Source of the DNA: Sinomonas atrocyanea
GTDB lineage: Bacteria > Actinomycetota > Actinomycetes > Actinomycetales > Micrococcaceae
Direction: 5' to 3'
Assembly: GCF_030811715.1 (NCBI RefSeq)
Contig: NZ_JAUSRH010000002.1
Span: forward strand, 248,001-312,000
Length of the DNA: 64,000 bases
A program made the position numbers and the translations under genes. Under the pieces are notes generated by a model. That model made no database searches, was not told the DNA's origin, and worked only from the letters and a program-made list of their open reading frames with translations. Positions 19,271-27,991 of the stretch are shown here, piece by piece; the first letter of the stretch is position 1, and every line of letters starts with the position of its first letter.

Positions 19271-22000
19271 ATGAATGCCTCACCGGGCTCCCGGGGAGAC
19301 CGCCGCGACTACACGATGGCCCCCGACGGGCTGGCCCCGACGCAGCAGACGGTCATCGCCGCCACCGTCGAGGCCCTGCGCCGTGGGCTCCCCGGAGCGG
19401 TGATCGTCTCGGGAGAGCCCGGGACGGGGAAGACCCACCTCATCGACACGGTGACCGCCCAGCTCCGCGACGACGTCCGGTTCGTGGCAATCACGCCCGG
19501 GGAGAGCCTGAGGCACATTCCCTACGGGGCGCTCCTGCAGTGCCTGAGGCACCTCACCCCGGAGGAGGCCCAGGACCGCGTCGGCGTCCTGCGTGCCCTC
19601 TGGGCTGAGCTGCACGGCTCCGAGCCCGAGGACGGCTCTCGCCCCGAGCGGCCGATCGTGATCGTGCTCGACGACGCGCACCATCTCGACGACGACTCCG
19701 CCGGGGTCCTCGCCGAGGCGGTCGCGTCGTCATGGGTCAGGGTGCTCGCCACGGCGTCCAGCTCGGGCGGGCTCCCCGGCGACCTCCTGGACCTGTGGCG
19801 GGACGGGCTCGCAGAGCGGTTCGACCTCGGCCCGCTGTCCCTCGAGGAGAGCCGGGACGCGGCCGGGAAGCGGCTCGGCGGACGGCTCTCCATCACCGCC
19901 GCCGCGGTCCTGCATGCCCTGAGTGCGGGCAACCCGCTCCACCTCGTGCGGCTCACGGACGAGGCCATCGCGGGCGGAACCCTCGTCCAGCGGCGCGGGA
20001 TCTGGCTGCTCACCGGGGACTTCGCGAGCAGGGGCCAGGCCCTCGGCGCGCCCGTGCGCAGCGCGATGGAGTCCCTCGCCCCGGCCGAGCGCGAGGCCCT
20101 CACGCTCATCGCGCTGACCGAGCCGCTGCCCCGCGCGGCAGCCCGGACGCTCATCGAGCGGGCCGTGTTCGACCGGCTCACCGACGCCGGATGGCTGGCG
20201 GACGCGGGCCATGCGAGCGTCCGGCTGCGCTACCCGCTCGTCGCGGACGCGATCCGCGCCATGACGACCTCCACCCGGCGCCTGCACCTCCTGCGGCGCG
20301 CCACGGCCATGGGCGGGGACGAACTGCGCCAGCCGGCGAACGAGCTCAGGCTGTTCGAGCTCGCCCTCGAAACCGGCACAATTCCGCCGTTCCACGAGCT
20401 TGCACGGGGCGCGGCCCACGCTGTCTCGCGCTTCCGCAACGATCTGGGCCTCAAGGCAGCGGCCCTCGTCGAGGGGGACGCCGAGCGCTCGCTCATGCGG
20501 GCCATCCCGGCCCGTGCCCACCTCAACCTCGGCAACCCGGCCGCGGCGCTCGCGGACCTCTCTCGCGGCCCCGTGGACCCGAACGACGTCGACGACGTCC
20601 TCGCCGGCACCCTGGTCGGCTTCGCCGCGAGGGCGGCCCGGGGCGAGACCGCCGCGATGGACGACGACGCAGCGAGGCTCGAGCGGGCAGCGGAGGCCGT
20701 GGAGCGGGCCACACCGACGGGCGACATCGTCTTCGGGCCCGGCCCCCGCGAGGCCGTCCTGCGCAGGGCCAGGCTCCTGCGGGCCCTCGCCGCCGACGAG
20801 CGCGGGGACATCGCCGCGGTCGAGGCTGCCGTGGCCGAGGAGCAGCGCGCCGTGCACGCCACGCCCTCGGCCCCGATCGAGCAGGCGCTGTGGACGCTGC
20901 TCGAGGGGTCGGTGCTGCTTGCACGGGGCCAGTACGCCACCTCCGCGCGCCTGGCCGGTTCCGTCCTGGCCCAGATCGAGATCGACGACGAGCACTTCCC
21001 GCTCGAGGAGTACGGGCTCGTCCGGTACCTCTCGGCCCTCGTCCTCGGCGGCGACTGGGGGTCTGTCGTCAAGGTGTCCGAGGGGTACACCGGCGTCCGT
21101 TCCCGTCCGATCGTCGCCTTCGGCCCCGGGCTCTACTGTGCGCGGGCCTTCGCGCTCCTCCACAGCGACCGCGGCGCGGAGGCCCTGCCGATGCTCGGCG
21201 ACGTCGTCGAGAACCTCGAGCTCATGGACCCCCTGCGCCTCCTCGCCGTCGCGGCCTCGTTCGCCGCGTGGGCGGCCGCGGCAGCAGGGGACGAGGAGGG
21301 CGCACGCGAGTACCTCGCCCGCGCCGAGGGCTGCGCCGAGGTGGGCAACGCGGCCATGCGCGAGCTCGCGGCCATGCACCGCGCCGGGGCCGCCGAGATC
21401 CTCCAGCCCGGCAGCGGCCTGGCGGCACTTGAGGAGATCGCCGAGCGGAACCGCGCGGCGGGCCGGCCCGGCTGGGAGCTCATCGCGAGGGTCCTCTTCC
21501 TCGAGCTCGGCGGCAGGGACGAGGCCGGCCGGGCCGCGGAGGCCGCGGCGGCCGCGGAAGGATCCTGGGCCAACGGCTGGGGCGCCTGGGCACGCGCCGA
21601 GGCGGAGGAGCACGGCGACGGCTACCTGGCGGCAGCGGACCACTTCCGCGCCCTCGGGCTCAACCGGCGCGCCCGGGCCGCCTACGCGCGCGCCGCGGCC
21701 TGCTTCGACGCCGCGGGGGACAGGGTCGCCGCGCGCCGCGCGGGGGCGGCCGCCCGCGCCTGCGAGGGCCTGCCCGGCGCCGGCGAGGCGGGGGAGGCAG
21801 AGGAGGCCGTCCTCGCGTCGCTGCGCCTGAGCCCGCGCGAGCAGGATGTCGTGGACCTCGCCGTCGAGGGCCTCAGCGACCGCCAGATCGCCGACAGGCT
21901 GCACCTCTCCGTCCGCACCGTGGAGGGGCACCTGCACCGCAGCTACGCCAAGCTCGGCATCCGCAGCCGCGAGGACCTGCGCTCCGCCGTCGAAGACTGA
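19271..22000 (+). CDS. LuxR-family LAL/STAND transcriptional regulator D
   Basis: A 909-residue paralogue of regulator B, with an intact ATPase site: Walker A GEPGTGKT (48-55) and Walker B IVIVLDDAHHLD (129-140). The middle is alpha-helical repeats rich in ARG/AAAR. The C-terminal HTH is LSPREQDVVDLAVEGLSDRQ followed by HLSVRTVEGHLHRSYAKL. ATG 19271 has GGAG six bases upstream; ATG 19259 is an alternative. It is the last regulator before the polysaccharide operon, which begins 345 bases downstream on the same strand. Local control of that operon is inferred from position only. Confidence 0.87.
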   Translation: MNASPGSRGDRRDYTMAPDGLAPTQQTVIAATVEALRRGLPGAVIVSGEPGTGKTHLIDTVTAQLRDDVRFVAITPGESLRHIPYGALLQCLRHLTPEEAQDRVGVLRALWAELHGSEPEDGSRPERPIVIVLDDAHHLDDDSAGVLAEAVASSWVRVLATASSSGGLPGDLLDLWRDGLAERFDLGPLSLEESRDAAGKRLGGRLSITAAAVLHALSAGNPLHLVRLTDEAIAGGTLVQRRGIWLLTGDFASRGQALGAPVRSAMESLAPAEREALTLIALTEPLPRAAARTLIERAVFDRLTDAGWLADAGHASVRLRYPLVADAIRAMTTSTRRLHLLRRATAMGGDELRQPANELRLFELALETGTIPPFHELARGAAHAVSRFRNDLGLKAAALVEGDAERSLMRAIPARAHLNLGNPAAALADLSRGPVDPNDVDDVLAGTLVGFAARAARGETAAMDDDAARLERAAEAVERATPTGDIVFGPGPREAVLRRARLLRALAADERGDIAAVEAAVAEEQRAVHATPSAPIEQALWTLLEGSVLLARGQYATSARLAGSVLAQIEIDDEHFPLEEYGLVRYLSALVLGGDWGSVVKVSEGYTGVRSRPIVAFGPGLYCARAFALLHSDRGAEALPMLGDVVENLELMDPLRLLAVAASFAAWAAAAAGDEEGAREYLARAEGCAEVGNAAMRELAAMHRAGAAEILQPGSGLAALEEIAERNRAAGRPGWELIARVLFLELGGRDEAGRAAEAAAAAEGSWANGWGAWARAEAEEHGDGYLAAADHFRALGLNRRARAAYARAAACFDAAGDRVAARRAGAAARACEGLPGAGEAGEAEEAVLASLRLSPREQDVVDLAVEGLSDRQIADRLHLSVRTVEGHLHRSYAKLGIRSREDLRSAVED

Positions 22001-22032
22001 CCCCCCACGCCCCACCCCGTCGTTCCAGGCCT

Positions 22033-22057
22033 CCGGCCCGCCCCCGTGGCGGGCCGG
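22033..22057 (+). terminator. hairpin after regulator D
   Basis: CCGGCCCGCC (22033-22042) and GGCGGGCCGG (22048-22057) form a perfect ten-pair stem with a five-base loop. There is no T run. It lies 33 bases past the stop and probably ends the C-D transcript. Confidence 0.5.
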
Positions 22058-22159
22058 GGGCCTGTGGCGGGCCTAAAGCCTCTGCCGCCGCGCGCCGTCG
22101 TGCGTCCCGTTTGCCCCCGGCACGTAGCCCTTGCCGGGCCCCGCGGAAAAGGCATGCGG

Positions 22160-22248
22160 CACCGGGTAGTGGCCGCCGAACCGGGTGCGTACCGGTCAAG
22201 GGGTGCACCCCCGGAACCCCCGCGAAGCTCGCGTACTCACTACTCGTG
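22160..22248. promoter_or_regulatory. GTAGT-type motifs upstream of the polysaccharide operon
   Basis: CACCGGGTAGTGG (22160-22172) and CACTACTCGTG (22238-22248, the reverse complement of CACGAGTAGTG) are two similar sites in the 345-base gap before the first polysaccharide gene. The second resembles TCACTACCCGTG at 14285. The gap otherwise shows only the terminator hairpin and no coding frame. Confidence 0.35.
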
Positions 22249-22345
22249 ACCCTCCTCCGCCCGGCGCGTGTACTGGTGTGCAGAAGCTTTCCGTTCGAGG
22301 CGGTGCCCCAATGCCGGGCACCGCGGCAGGGGCAAGGAGCGGGTC

Positions 22346-23878
22346 ATGTCCGTAGGAGCTCACCAGGGATCAGCAGGATTCGAGCAGGCCCGCGCGCGCG
22401 GGCTGGCAGACCGGTTCGGGGCGCTGGGTCTGCGGCTGCGCCGGGACCTGAACGCGGCGGAGGCCCGCATGGCCCGGTCCGCACGGGCCCAGGACTGGGC
22501 CCACCGCTACGCCCGGTTCCTGCGCATCACGGACACCCTCGTGGCGTTCGCCGCCGGGGCCCTGGGGCTCCTGGTCATGAAGCCGCCGCCTGGGCCGGCC
22601 GCCGCGCTCGGAGCGTTCATCCTCGTCTGGCCGTTCGCCCTCGGGCTCTCCGGCAGCCGGGACACCTCCGTGCTCGGCATCGGCGTGGACGAGTACCGGC
22701 GCGTGGTCAGCGCCACGATGCAGCTGTTCGCCTTCGTCGCGGTCGTGGTCGTCCTCACCGACGGGGCCCTGCCCGCGCGGCTCTGGGCCCTCGTCCTCGG
22801 CACCGGCTCGGCCGGTCTGCTGGCGACCCGCTCGCTGAGCCGCCGCTGGCTCCATCGCCAGCGGCAGAGCGGCATGTACCTCACCCCCGCCGTGGTCGTG
22901 GGGGAGCCGGAGGACGTCCGCTACGTGGTGCGGCGCATCGCCGCCGGCGAGGGCGCGCCGTACAACGTCCTCGGCGCGATCCTGCCCGGGGGCCGCCGGG
23001 GGCAGACCCTCACGGTCGACGGCGAGCGCCTGCCCGTGCTCAGCTCGACAGACGACGTGGTGCGCACCGTTGCGACGAAGAAGGCCGGCGCCGTGATCGT
23101 GGCCGGGCCCGTCCCCGGCGGCAACCAGTACGTCCGCGAGCTCGGCTGGAACCTCGAGGAGCACGACGCCGAACTCGTCCTCGCCTCGTCCCTGACCAAC
23201 GTCGCCGGGCCCCGCATCCACTTCCGCCCCGTGCCGGGCCTGCCCCTCATGGAAGTCGACCTCCCGCGCTACTCAGGGACCAAGCACGTGGTGAAGCGCT
23301 GCGCGGACCTCGTGATCGGCACGGCAGCGGTGATCGTCCTGGCGCCGGTGCTCGCGGTCCTGGCGCTGATCGTCCGGCTCGACTCTCCAGGCCCGGTGCT
23401 GTTCCGGCAGGAGCGCGTGGGCAAGGACGGCAGGCCGTTCACGATGTACAAGTTCCGCTCGATGGTCCCGGACGCGGAGGCCCGCCTGGCCGCCCTCGCC
23501 GAGGCGAACGAGGGCGCCGGGGTGCTGTTCAAGATGAAGGAGGACCCGCGGGTGACGCGGTGCGGCGCCTGGATGCGCCGCTACTCGCTCGACGAGCTCC
23601 CGCAGTTCTTCAACGTCCTGCGCGGCGAGATGAGCCTCGTCGGCCCGCGGCCGCCGCTGGCCAGGGAGGTCGGCAGCTACGAGCGCTACACCCACCGGCG
23701 GATGCTCATCAAGCCCGGCATCACGGGCCTGTGGCAGATCAGCGGCCGCTCGGACCTCGAATGGGACGACGCCGTCCGCCTCGACCTGTACTACGTCGAG
23801 AACTGGTCCCTCACTGGTGACCTCATGATCCTGTGGCGCACGCTCCGCGCCGTGGTCGCACCGACGGGCGCCTACTGA
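22346..23878 (+). CDS. exopolysaccharide polyprenyl glycosylphosphotransferase (priming sugar transferase)
   Basis: Membrane enzyme that starts the repeat unit by moving a sugar-1-phosphate from a nucleotide sugar onto undecaprenyl phosphate. Several N-terminal membrane helices span about residues 50-150, then comes a CoA-binding-like nucleotide fold (YVVRRIAAG...). The bacterial sugar transferase domain is about 312-510 with KRCADLVIG, FRQERVGKDGRPFTMYKFRS, RRYSLDELPQFFNVLRG, SLVGPRPPL and KPGITGLWQISGRS. The ATG at 22346 has AAGGAG (22334-22339) six bases before it. The length is 510 residues. It is the first gene of the + strand polysaccharide operon. The sugar specificity cannot be read reliably. 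Confidence 0.93.
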   Translation: MSVGAHQGSAGFEQARARGLADRFGALGLRLRRDLNAAEARMARSARAQDWAHRYARFLRITDTLVAFAAGALGLLVMKPPPGPAAALGAFILVWPFALGLSGSRDTSVLGIGVDEYRRVVSATMQLFAFVAVVVVLTDGALPARLWALVLGTGSAGLLATRSLSRRWLHRQRQSGMYLTPAVVVGEPEDVRYVVRRIAAGEGAPYNVLGAILPGGRRGQTLTVDGERLPVLSSTDDVVRTVATKKAGAVIVAGPVPGGNQYVRELGWNLEEHDAELVLASSLTNVAGPRIHFRPVPGLPLMEVDLPRYSGTKHVVKRCADLVIGTAAVIVLAPVLAVLALIVRLDSPGPVLFRQERVGKDGRPFTMYKFRSMVPDAEARLAALAEANEGAGVLFKMKEDPRVTRCGAWMRRYSLDELPQFFNVLRGEMSLVGPRPPLAREVGSYERYTHRRMLIKPGITGLWQISGRSDLEWDDAVRLDLYYVENWSLTGDLMILWRTLRAVVAPTGAY

Positions 23879-23959
23879 GGCCCGCGCGGCCCGACTCCGC
23901 CCGATTCCTTCGACTTCTGTCAACTTCCGTCAACGCACATCATCTAGCAAGGGGAGACC

Positions 23960-25165
23960 ATGGGAGATGTTCCACATCCGCTGGCCCAGCTGAGGGGGCT
24001 CGCCGAGGGCCGGCACGGCAGCACATTGCGCGTCGTCGTGGTCGGAGCCGGCTACTGGGGTCCCAACCTCGCCCGGAACTTCGGCCGCTCCCCGGACTGG
24101 GAGCTGGCCGCGGTCTGCGACCTGGACGTGGCGAAGGCCGCCGTGCTCGGCGCGCCCTTCGGTGCCCCGGCCTTCCCTTCGCTGGACGAGGCGCTCGACA
24201 CGGTCGAGGCAGACGCCGTGGCCATCGCCACACCGGCGAGGACCCACCACGGCGTGGCGCTCACCGCGCTCGCGGCAGGCAAGCACGTGCTGATCGAGAA
24301 GCCGCTCGCAGACACTTGGGAGAAGGGCGCCGACCTCGTGCGGGAGGCCGAGGAGCACGGCCTCGTCCTCATGGCAGACCACACGTACTGCTACACCCCC
24401 GCGGTGCAGAAGATCCGCGAGATCATCCTCGACGGGGACCTCGGAGACCTGCTGTACATCGACTCAGTCCGCATCAATCTGGGCCTGGTCCAGCCGGACG
24501 TCAACGTGTTCTGGGACCTCGCCCCCCACGACCTCTCGATCCTCGACTACGTCCTGCCCGATGGCCTCGCCCCGGAGGCCGTCTCGGCGCACGGCGCCGA
24601 CCCGCTCGGCACCGGCCGCGACTGCGTGGGCCACCTCACCTTCGACCTGCCCGACGGCGCCATGGCCCACATCCACGTCAACTGGCTCAGCCCGACCAAG
24701 ATCCGCCAGATGGTGATCGGCGGCACGCGGCGCACCCTCGTGTGGGACGACCTCAATCCGCAGCAGCGGCTGAGCGTGTACGACCGCGGCGTCCAGCTTC
24801 CGCGCAAGGGCCCGCGGGGCGGGCTCGAGCGGCGTGACGCGGCGGTGTCCTACCGGCTCGGGGACACCTGGTCTCCGGCGCTGCCCGAGCGCGAGGCGCT
24901 GGGGGCGATGGTCGCCGAATTCGCCGGCGCCATCCGCTCGGGGCGCTCGCCCGCCACGAGCGGCGAGTCCGCGCTGCGCGTCCTCGGCATCCTCGAGGCC
25001 TCGAACCGCAGCGTCACCCACCACGGCGCGCAGGCGGCGGTCGCGGCGCTCGACGGCGTGCCCGGCGCCGCGGGCGCCAAGGACGCCAGCGTCGTCGACA
25101 TCGCCGGCCACGCCCACCGGACCCCGCTCGTCGAGAGCGGCGCGGCCCAGGAGTCCGGGTCATGA
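23960..25165 (+). CDS. Gfo/Idh/MocA family sugar-nucleotide dehydrogenase (WlbA/WbpB-like)
   Basis: NAD-dependent oxidoreductase. The Rossmann motif VVVGAGYWGPNLARNFG lies near residues 26-42, with the family catalytic region HVLIEKPLAD (EKP) and later DVNVFWDLAPHDLSIL. Relatives in polysaccharide loci oxidise C3 of UDP-GlcNAc-uronate, giving the keto sugar for a DegT transaminase and a WlbB acetyltransferase. Both partner types are present in this window (DegT genes at 26154 and 27988; WlbB-like gene at 47791). The ribosome site AAGGGGA precedes the ATG. The stop overlaps the next start (ATGA). The length is 401 residues with a 24-residue N-terminal extension and an Ala-rich C-terminal extension. 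The exact substrate is inferred. Confidence 0.85.
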   Translation: MGDVPHPLAQLRGLAEGRHGSTLRVVVVGAGYWGPNLARNFGRSPDWELAAVCDLDVAKAAVLGAPFGAPAFPSLDEALDTVEADAVAIATPARTHHGVALTALAAGKHVLIEKPLADTWEKGADLVREAEEHGLVLMADHTYCYTPAVQKIREIILDGDLGDLLYIDSVRINLGLVQPDVNVFWDLAPHDLSILDYVLPDGLAPEAVSAHGADPLGTGRDCVGHLTFDLPDGAMAHIHVNWLSPTKIRQMVIGGTRRTLVWDDLNPQQRLSVYDRGVQLPRKGPRGGLERRDAAVSYRLGDTWSPALPEREALGAMVAEFAGAIRSGRSPATSGESALRVLGILEASNRSVTHHGAQAAVAALDGVPGAAGAKDASVVDIAGHAHRTPLVESGAAQESGS

Positions 25166-26157
25166 CCGTCCTGGCCGGGGCGCGGGTGCTCGTCACGGGC
25201 GGCGCCGGAACGATCGGCTCCACGATCGTGGACCAGCTGCTGGACGCGGGCGTGGAGCACATCGACGTCCTCGACAACCTGGTCCGCGGCCGGCTGGCGA
25301 ACCTGGACCATGCGATCGCCACGGGACGCGTGCGGCTCGTCGAGGGCGACCTGCGGGACCGCGACCTGGTCCACGACCTCACGGTCGAGAAGGACGTGGT
25401 CTTCCACCAGGCTGCCATCCGCATCACCCAGTGCGCCGAGGAGCCGCGCCTCGCCCTCGAGGTCCTCGTGGACGGCACGTTCACGGTGCTCGAGGCCGCC
25501 GCCCAGCACAGCGTGGACAAGGTGGTGCTCGCCTCGAGCGCCTCGGTGTACGGGGCTGCGGAGCAGTTCCCCACGGGCGAGCGCCACCACCACCACAACA
25601 ACGACACGTTCTACGGCGCTGCCAAGAGCTTCAACGAGGGCATGGCCAGGAGCTTCCGGGCCATGTACGGCCTCGACTACGTGGCCCTGCGCTACTTCAA
25701 CGTGTACGGCCCGCGGATGGACGTCCACGGGCTCTACACCGAGGTGCTCGTGCGGTGGATGGAGCGGATCGCGGACGGCCGGCCGCCCCTCGTGTTCGGC
25801 AACGGCGAGCAGACCATGGACTTCGTCTACACGGAGGACGTCGCGAGGGCCAACATCACAGCCGCCGAGTCCTCCGTCTGTCAGGGCGTGTACAACGTGG
25901 CCAGCGGCACGGAGACGAGTCTGCTCGCGCTCGCCGTGGCGCTGCTCGCGGCCATGGACTCGGACCTCTCGGTCGAGTTCGGGCCCGCCCGCAGGGTCAA
26001 CGGCGTCGCCCGCCGCCTCGCCGACATCGCGGCAGCCGAGCGGGACCTCGGGTTCCGCGCGCAGATGCCGCTCGAGGAGGGCCTGCGCCGCCTTGTGGCC
26101 TGGTGGCGCCCCCTTCGCGAGGAAATCGCCGCCGCCCGAGTCCTGGCGGCGTCATGA
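25162..26157 (+). CDS. NAD-dependent epimerase/dehydratase (extended SDR)
   Basis: Sugar-nucleotide epimerase or dehydratase of the extended SDR family. The cofactor loop is VTGGAGTIGS (11-20). The catalytic pair is Y151 and K155 in FYGAAKSFNE, with the third residue in VVLASSASVYG. RYFNVYGPRM is the usual substrate-side motif. The segment before the catalytic Tyr is unusually His-rich (GERHHHHNND), where UDP-glucose 4-epimerase-like relatives often have NNRT-type sequence. Whether it is a 4-epimerase or a dehydratase cannot be settled. It overlaps both neighbours by ATGA. Confidence 0.88.
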   Translation: MTVLAGARVLVTGGAGTIGSTIVDQLLDAGVEHIDVLDNLVRGRLANLDHAIATGRVRLVEGDLRDRDLVHDLTVEKDVVFHQAAIRITQCAEEPRLALEVLVDGTFTVLEAAAQHSVDKVVLASSASVYGAAEQFPTGERHHHHNNDTFYGAAKSFNEGMARSFRAMYGLDYVALRYFNVYGPRMDVHGLYTEVLVRWMERIADGRPPLVFGNGEQTMDFVYTEDVARANITAAESSVCQGVYNVASGTETSLLALAVALLAAMDSDLSVEFGPARRVNGVARRLADIAAAERDLGFRAQMPLEEGLRRLVAWWRPLREEIAAARVLAAS

Positions 26158-27302
26158 GCGGGCGCATCAACGTCATGCAGCCGTGGGTGGGCCCCGAGGA
26201 GGCCGCTGCGGTCGCCGAGGTGATCGCCTCCGGGTGGCTCGCGCAGGGGCCGCGCGTGGCCGAGTTCGAGTCGGCATTCGCCGCGGCGCAGGGCGCGGCG
26301 CACGGCGTCGCCACCTCCAGCTGCACGACGGCGCTGCACCTCGCCCTCGTCGTCGCCGGCCTCGGACCGGGGGACGAGGTGGTCGTGCCGTCGTTCTCCT
26401 TCATCGCGACCGCCAACGCGGCCCGGTACGTGGGGGCAGAGCCCGTGTTCGCCGACGTCGACCCCGTCACCGGGAATGTGACCGCCCAGACCGTCGAGGC
26501 GGTGCTGGGTCCCCGGACGGCCGCCGTCGTCGTCGTCGACCAGGGCGGGATGCCCGCCGACGTCGCCCCGATCGCACGGCTGTGCGCGGCCCGGGGCATT
26601 CCCCTCATCGAGGATGCCGCGTGCGCCGCGGGCTCCCTCTACCGGGGCCTGCCGGTGGGCGTGTTCGCGGACGCCGCCGCGTGGTCCTTCCACCCGCGCA
26701 AGCTGCTCACCACCGGCGAGGGCGGCATGCTCACCACCAGCCGGCCGGAGTGGGCCGAACGCGCGCGGCACCTGCGCCAGCATGCTGCGAGCCTGTCCGC
26801 CGCGGACCGGCACGGGTCCGTCCGGGCGCCGTCCGAGTCCTACACCGAGGTGGGCTTCAACTTCCGGATGACCGACCTGCAGGCCGCGGTGGGGCTGGTC
26901 CAGCTGGGCAGGCTCGAGGCCATGGTGGCGCGGCGGCGCGAACTCGCGGCGCTGTACCGGGCCGCGCTCGCGGACCTCCCGGGGCTGCGGCTCGTCGCAG
27001 ACCCCGAGGAGGGCGAATCAAACTTCCAGTCGCTGTGGGCCGAGGTGGGCGAGGAGTTCCCGCTCACGCGGGACGGGCTCCTGGACGCCCTCGCCGAGCA
27101 GGGCATCTCCGCCCGCCCCGGCATCATGGCGGCCCACCTCGAGCCTGCCTACGCCGGGGCGCCCCTGCGCGTCCCGCTGCCCGCGACCGAGCGCCTCACC
27201 GCCCGGACCCTGATCCTGCCGCTGTACCACGAGCTCGGCGCCGACGGCGTCGGGCGGGTAGCCAACGCCGTGCGGGCGGCCGCGGCGGTGGCGCGGACAT
27301 GA
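26154..27302 (+). CDS. DegT/DnrJ/EryC1/StrS family sugar aminotransferase 1
   Basis: PLP-dependent transaminase that adds an amino group to a keto-sugar nucleotide, using glutamate. The PLP lysine is K183 in FHPRKLLTTGEGG; other motifs are SSCTTALHLAL, VPSFSFIATANA and the PLP-binding Asp in LIEDAACAAG. FNFRMTDLQAAVGLVQL is the dimer and substrate region. The length of 382 residues is typical. It overlaps the epimerase and the NeuD-like gene by four bases each, so it belongs to the same operon. It is the more PglE/WbpE-like of the two DegT genes by motif pattern, but this is tentative. Confidence 0.92.
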   Translation: MSGRINVMQPWVGPEEAAAVAEVIASGWLAQGPRVAEFESAFAAAQGAAHGVATSSCTTALHLALVVAGLGPGDEVVVPSFSFIATANAARYVGAEPVFADVDPVTGNVTAQTVEAVLGPRTAAVVVVDQGGMPADVAPIARLCAARGIPLIEDAACAAGSLYRGLPVGVFADAAAWSFHPRKLLTTGEGGMLTTSRPEWAERARHLRQHAASLSAADRHGSVRAPSESYTEVGFNFRMTDLQAAVGLVQLGRLEAMVARRRELAALYRAALADLPGLRLVADPEEGESNFQSLWAEVGEEFPLTRDGLLDALAEQGISARPGIMAAHLEPAYAGAPLRVPLPATERLTARTLILPLYHELGADGVGRVANAVRAAAAVART

Positions 27303-27991
27303 CGGAGCTCCTCCTCGCCGCAGCCGGCGGCCTCGCCCGCGAGGTCATGGCAGCCGTCCGCGACGGCAGCAGGTACGACATCCTCGGGCTCGTCGACGAC
27401 GACCCGGCCCGCACCGGGACCGTGTTGGACGGGGCCCACATCCTGGGCCGCCTCGAGGACGTGCGGGAGTACCCCTCGGTGCACCTCGTGGTCTGCGCCG
27501 GCAGCGGGACCGTGCGTGCCGACATCGTCCGGCGGCTCGGCGTGCTCGGGGTGGCCCAGAACCGGTACGCGACCATCATCCATCCGAGTGTGACGGTCCC
27601 TGAGGGGTGCTCCGTGGGAGAGGGGAGCATCCTGCTCGCGAACGTCGTGATGACGGCGGCCGTGCAGATCGGCAACCACGTCGTGGCCATGCCCCAGGTG
27701 ACCTTCACCCACGAGGACGTGGTCGAGGACTTCGCCACGTTCGCTGCGGGTGCGACCCTCGGCGGGTCCGTCACGATCGGGCGCGCCGCGTACGTGGGCA
27801 TGAACTGCAGCATCCGGCAGAACGTACGGATCGGCGCGCAGGCCGTCGTCGGGATGGGCGCGGCCGTCGTGGCCGACGTCCCGGACGGGCAGACCTGGGT
27901 GGGGGTGCCCGCGCGGCAGATCCCGCCCCCGCCGCGCCAGGGACCGGCGTCGGACGAGACCGCCGCTCCGGCGGGGGAGGGGGAGCGATGA
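27299..27991 (+). CDS. NeuD/PglD-like sugar acetyltransferase
   Basis: Left-handed beta-helix acyltransferase that N- or O-acetylates a sugar. The N-terminal alpha/beta domain of about 90 residues begins with TELLLAAAGGLAREVMAAV, where PglD binds the UDP-sugar. The hexapeptide-repeat helix follows from about residue 95 (HPSVTVPEGCSVGEGSILL to WVGVPARQI). The probable catalytic His is in THEDVVEDF. A Pro/Ala-rich tail extends it to 230 residues. Position between two aminotransferases suggests it acetylates the amino sugar one of them makes. Confidence 0.88.
   Translation: MTELLLAAAGGLAREVMAAVRDGSRYDILGLVDDDPARTGTVLDGAHILGRLEDVREYPSVHLVVCAGSGTVRADIVRRLGVLGVAQNRYATIIHPSVTVPEGCSVGEGSILLANVVMTAAVQIGNHVVAMPQVTFTHEDVVEDFATFAAGATLGGSVTIGRAAYVGMNCSIRQNVRIGAQAVVGMGAAVVADVPDGQTWVGVPARQIPPPPRQGPASDETAAPAGEGER

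Noticed and set aside
23915-23934. Two 10-base direct repeats (TTCTGTCAAC and TTCCGTCAAC) before the Gfo/Idh gene
   Set aside because: Real but short, only two copies, and not part of a recognisable promoter; chance is likely.
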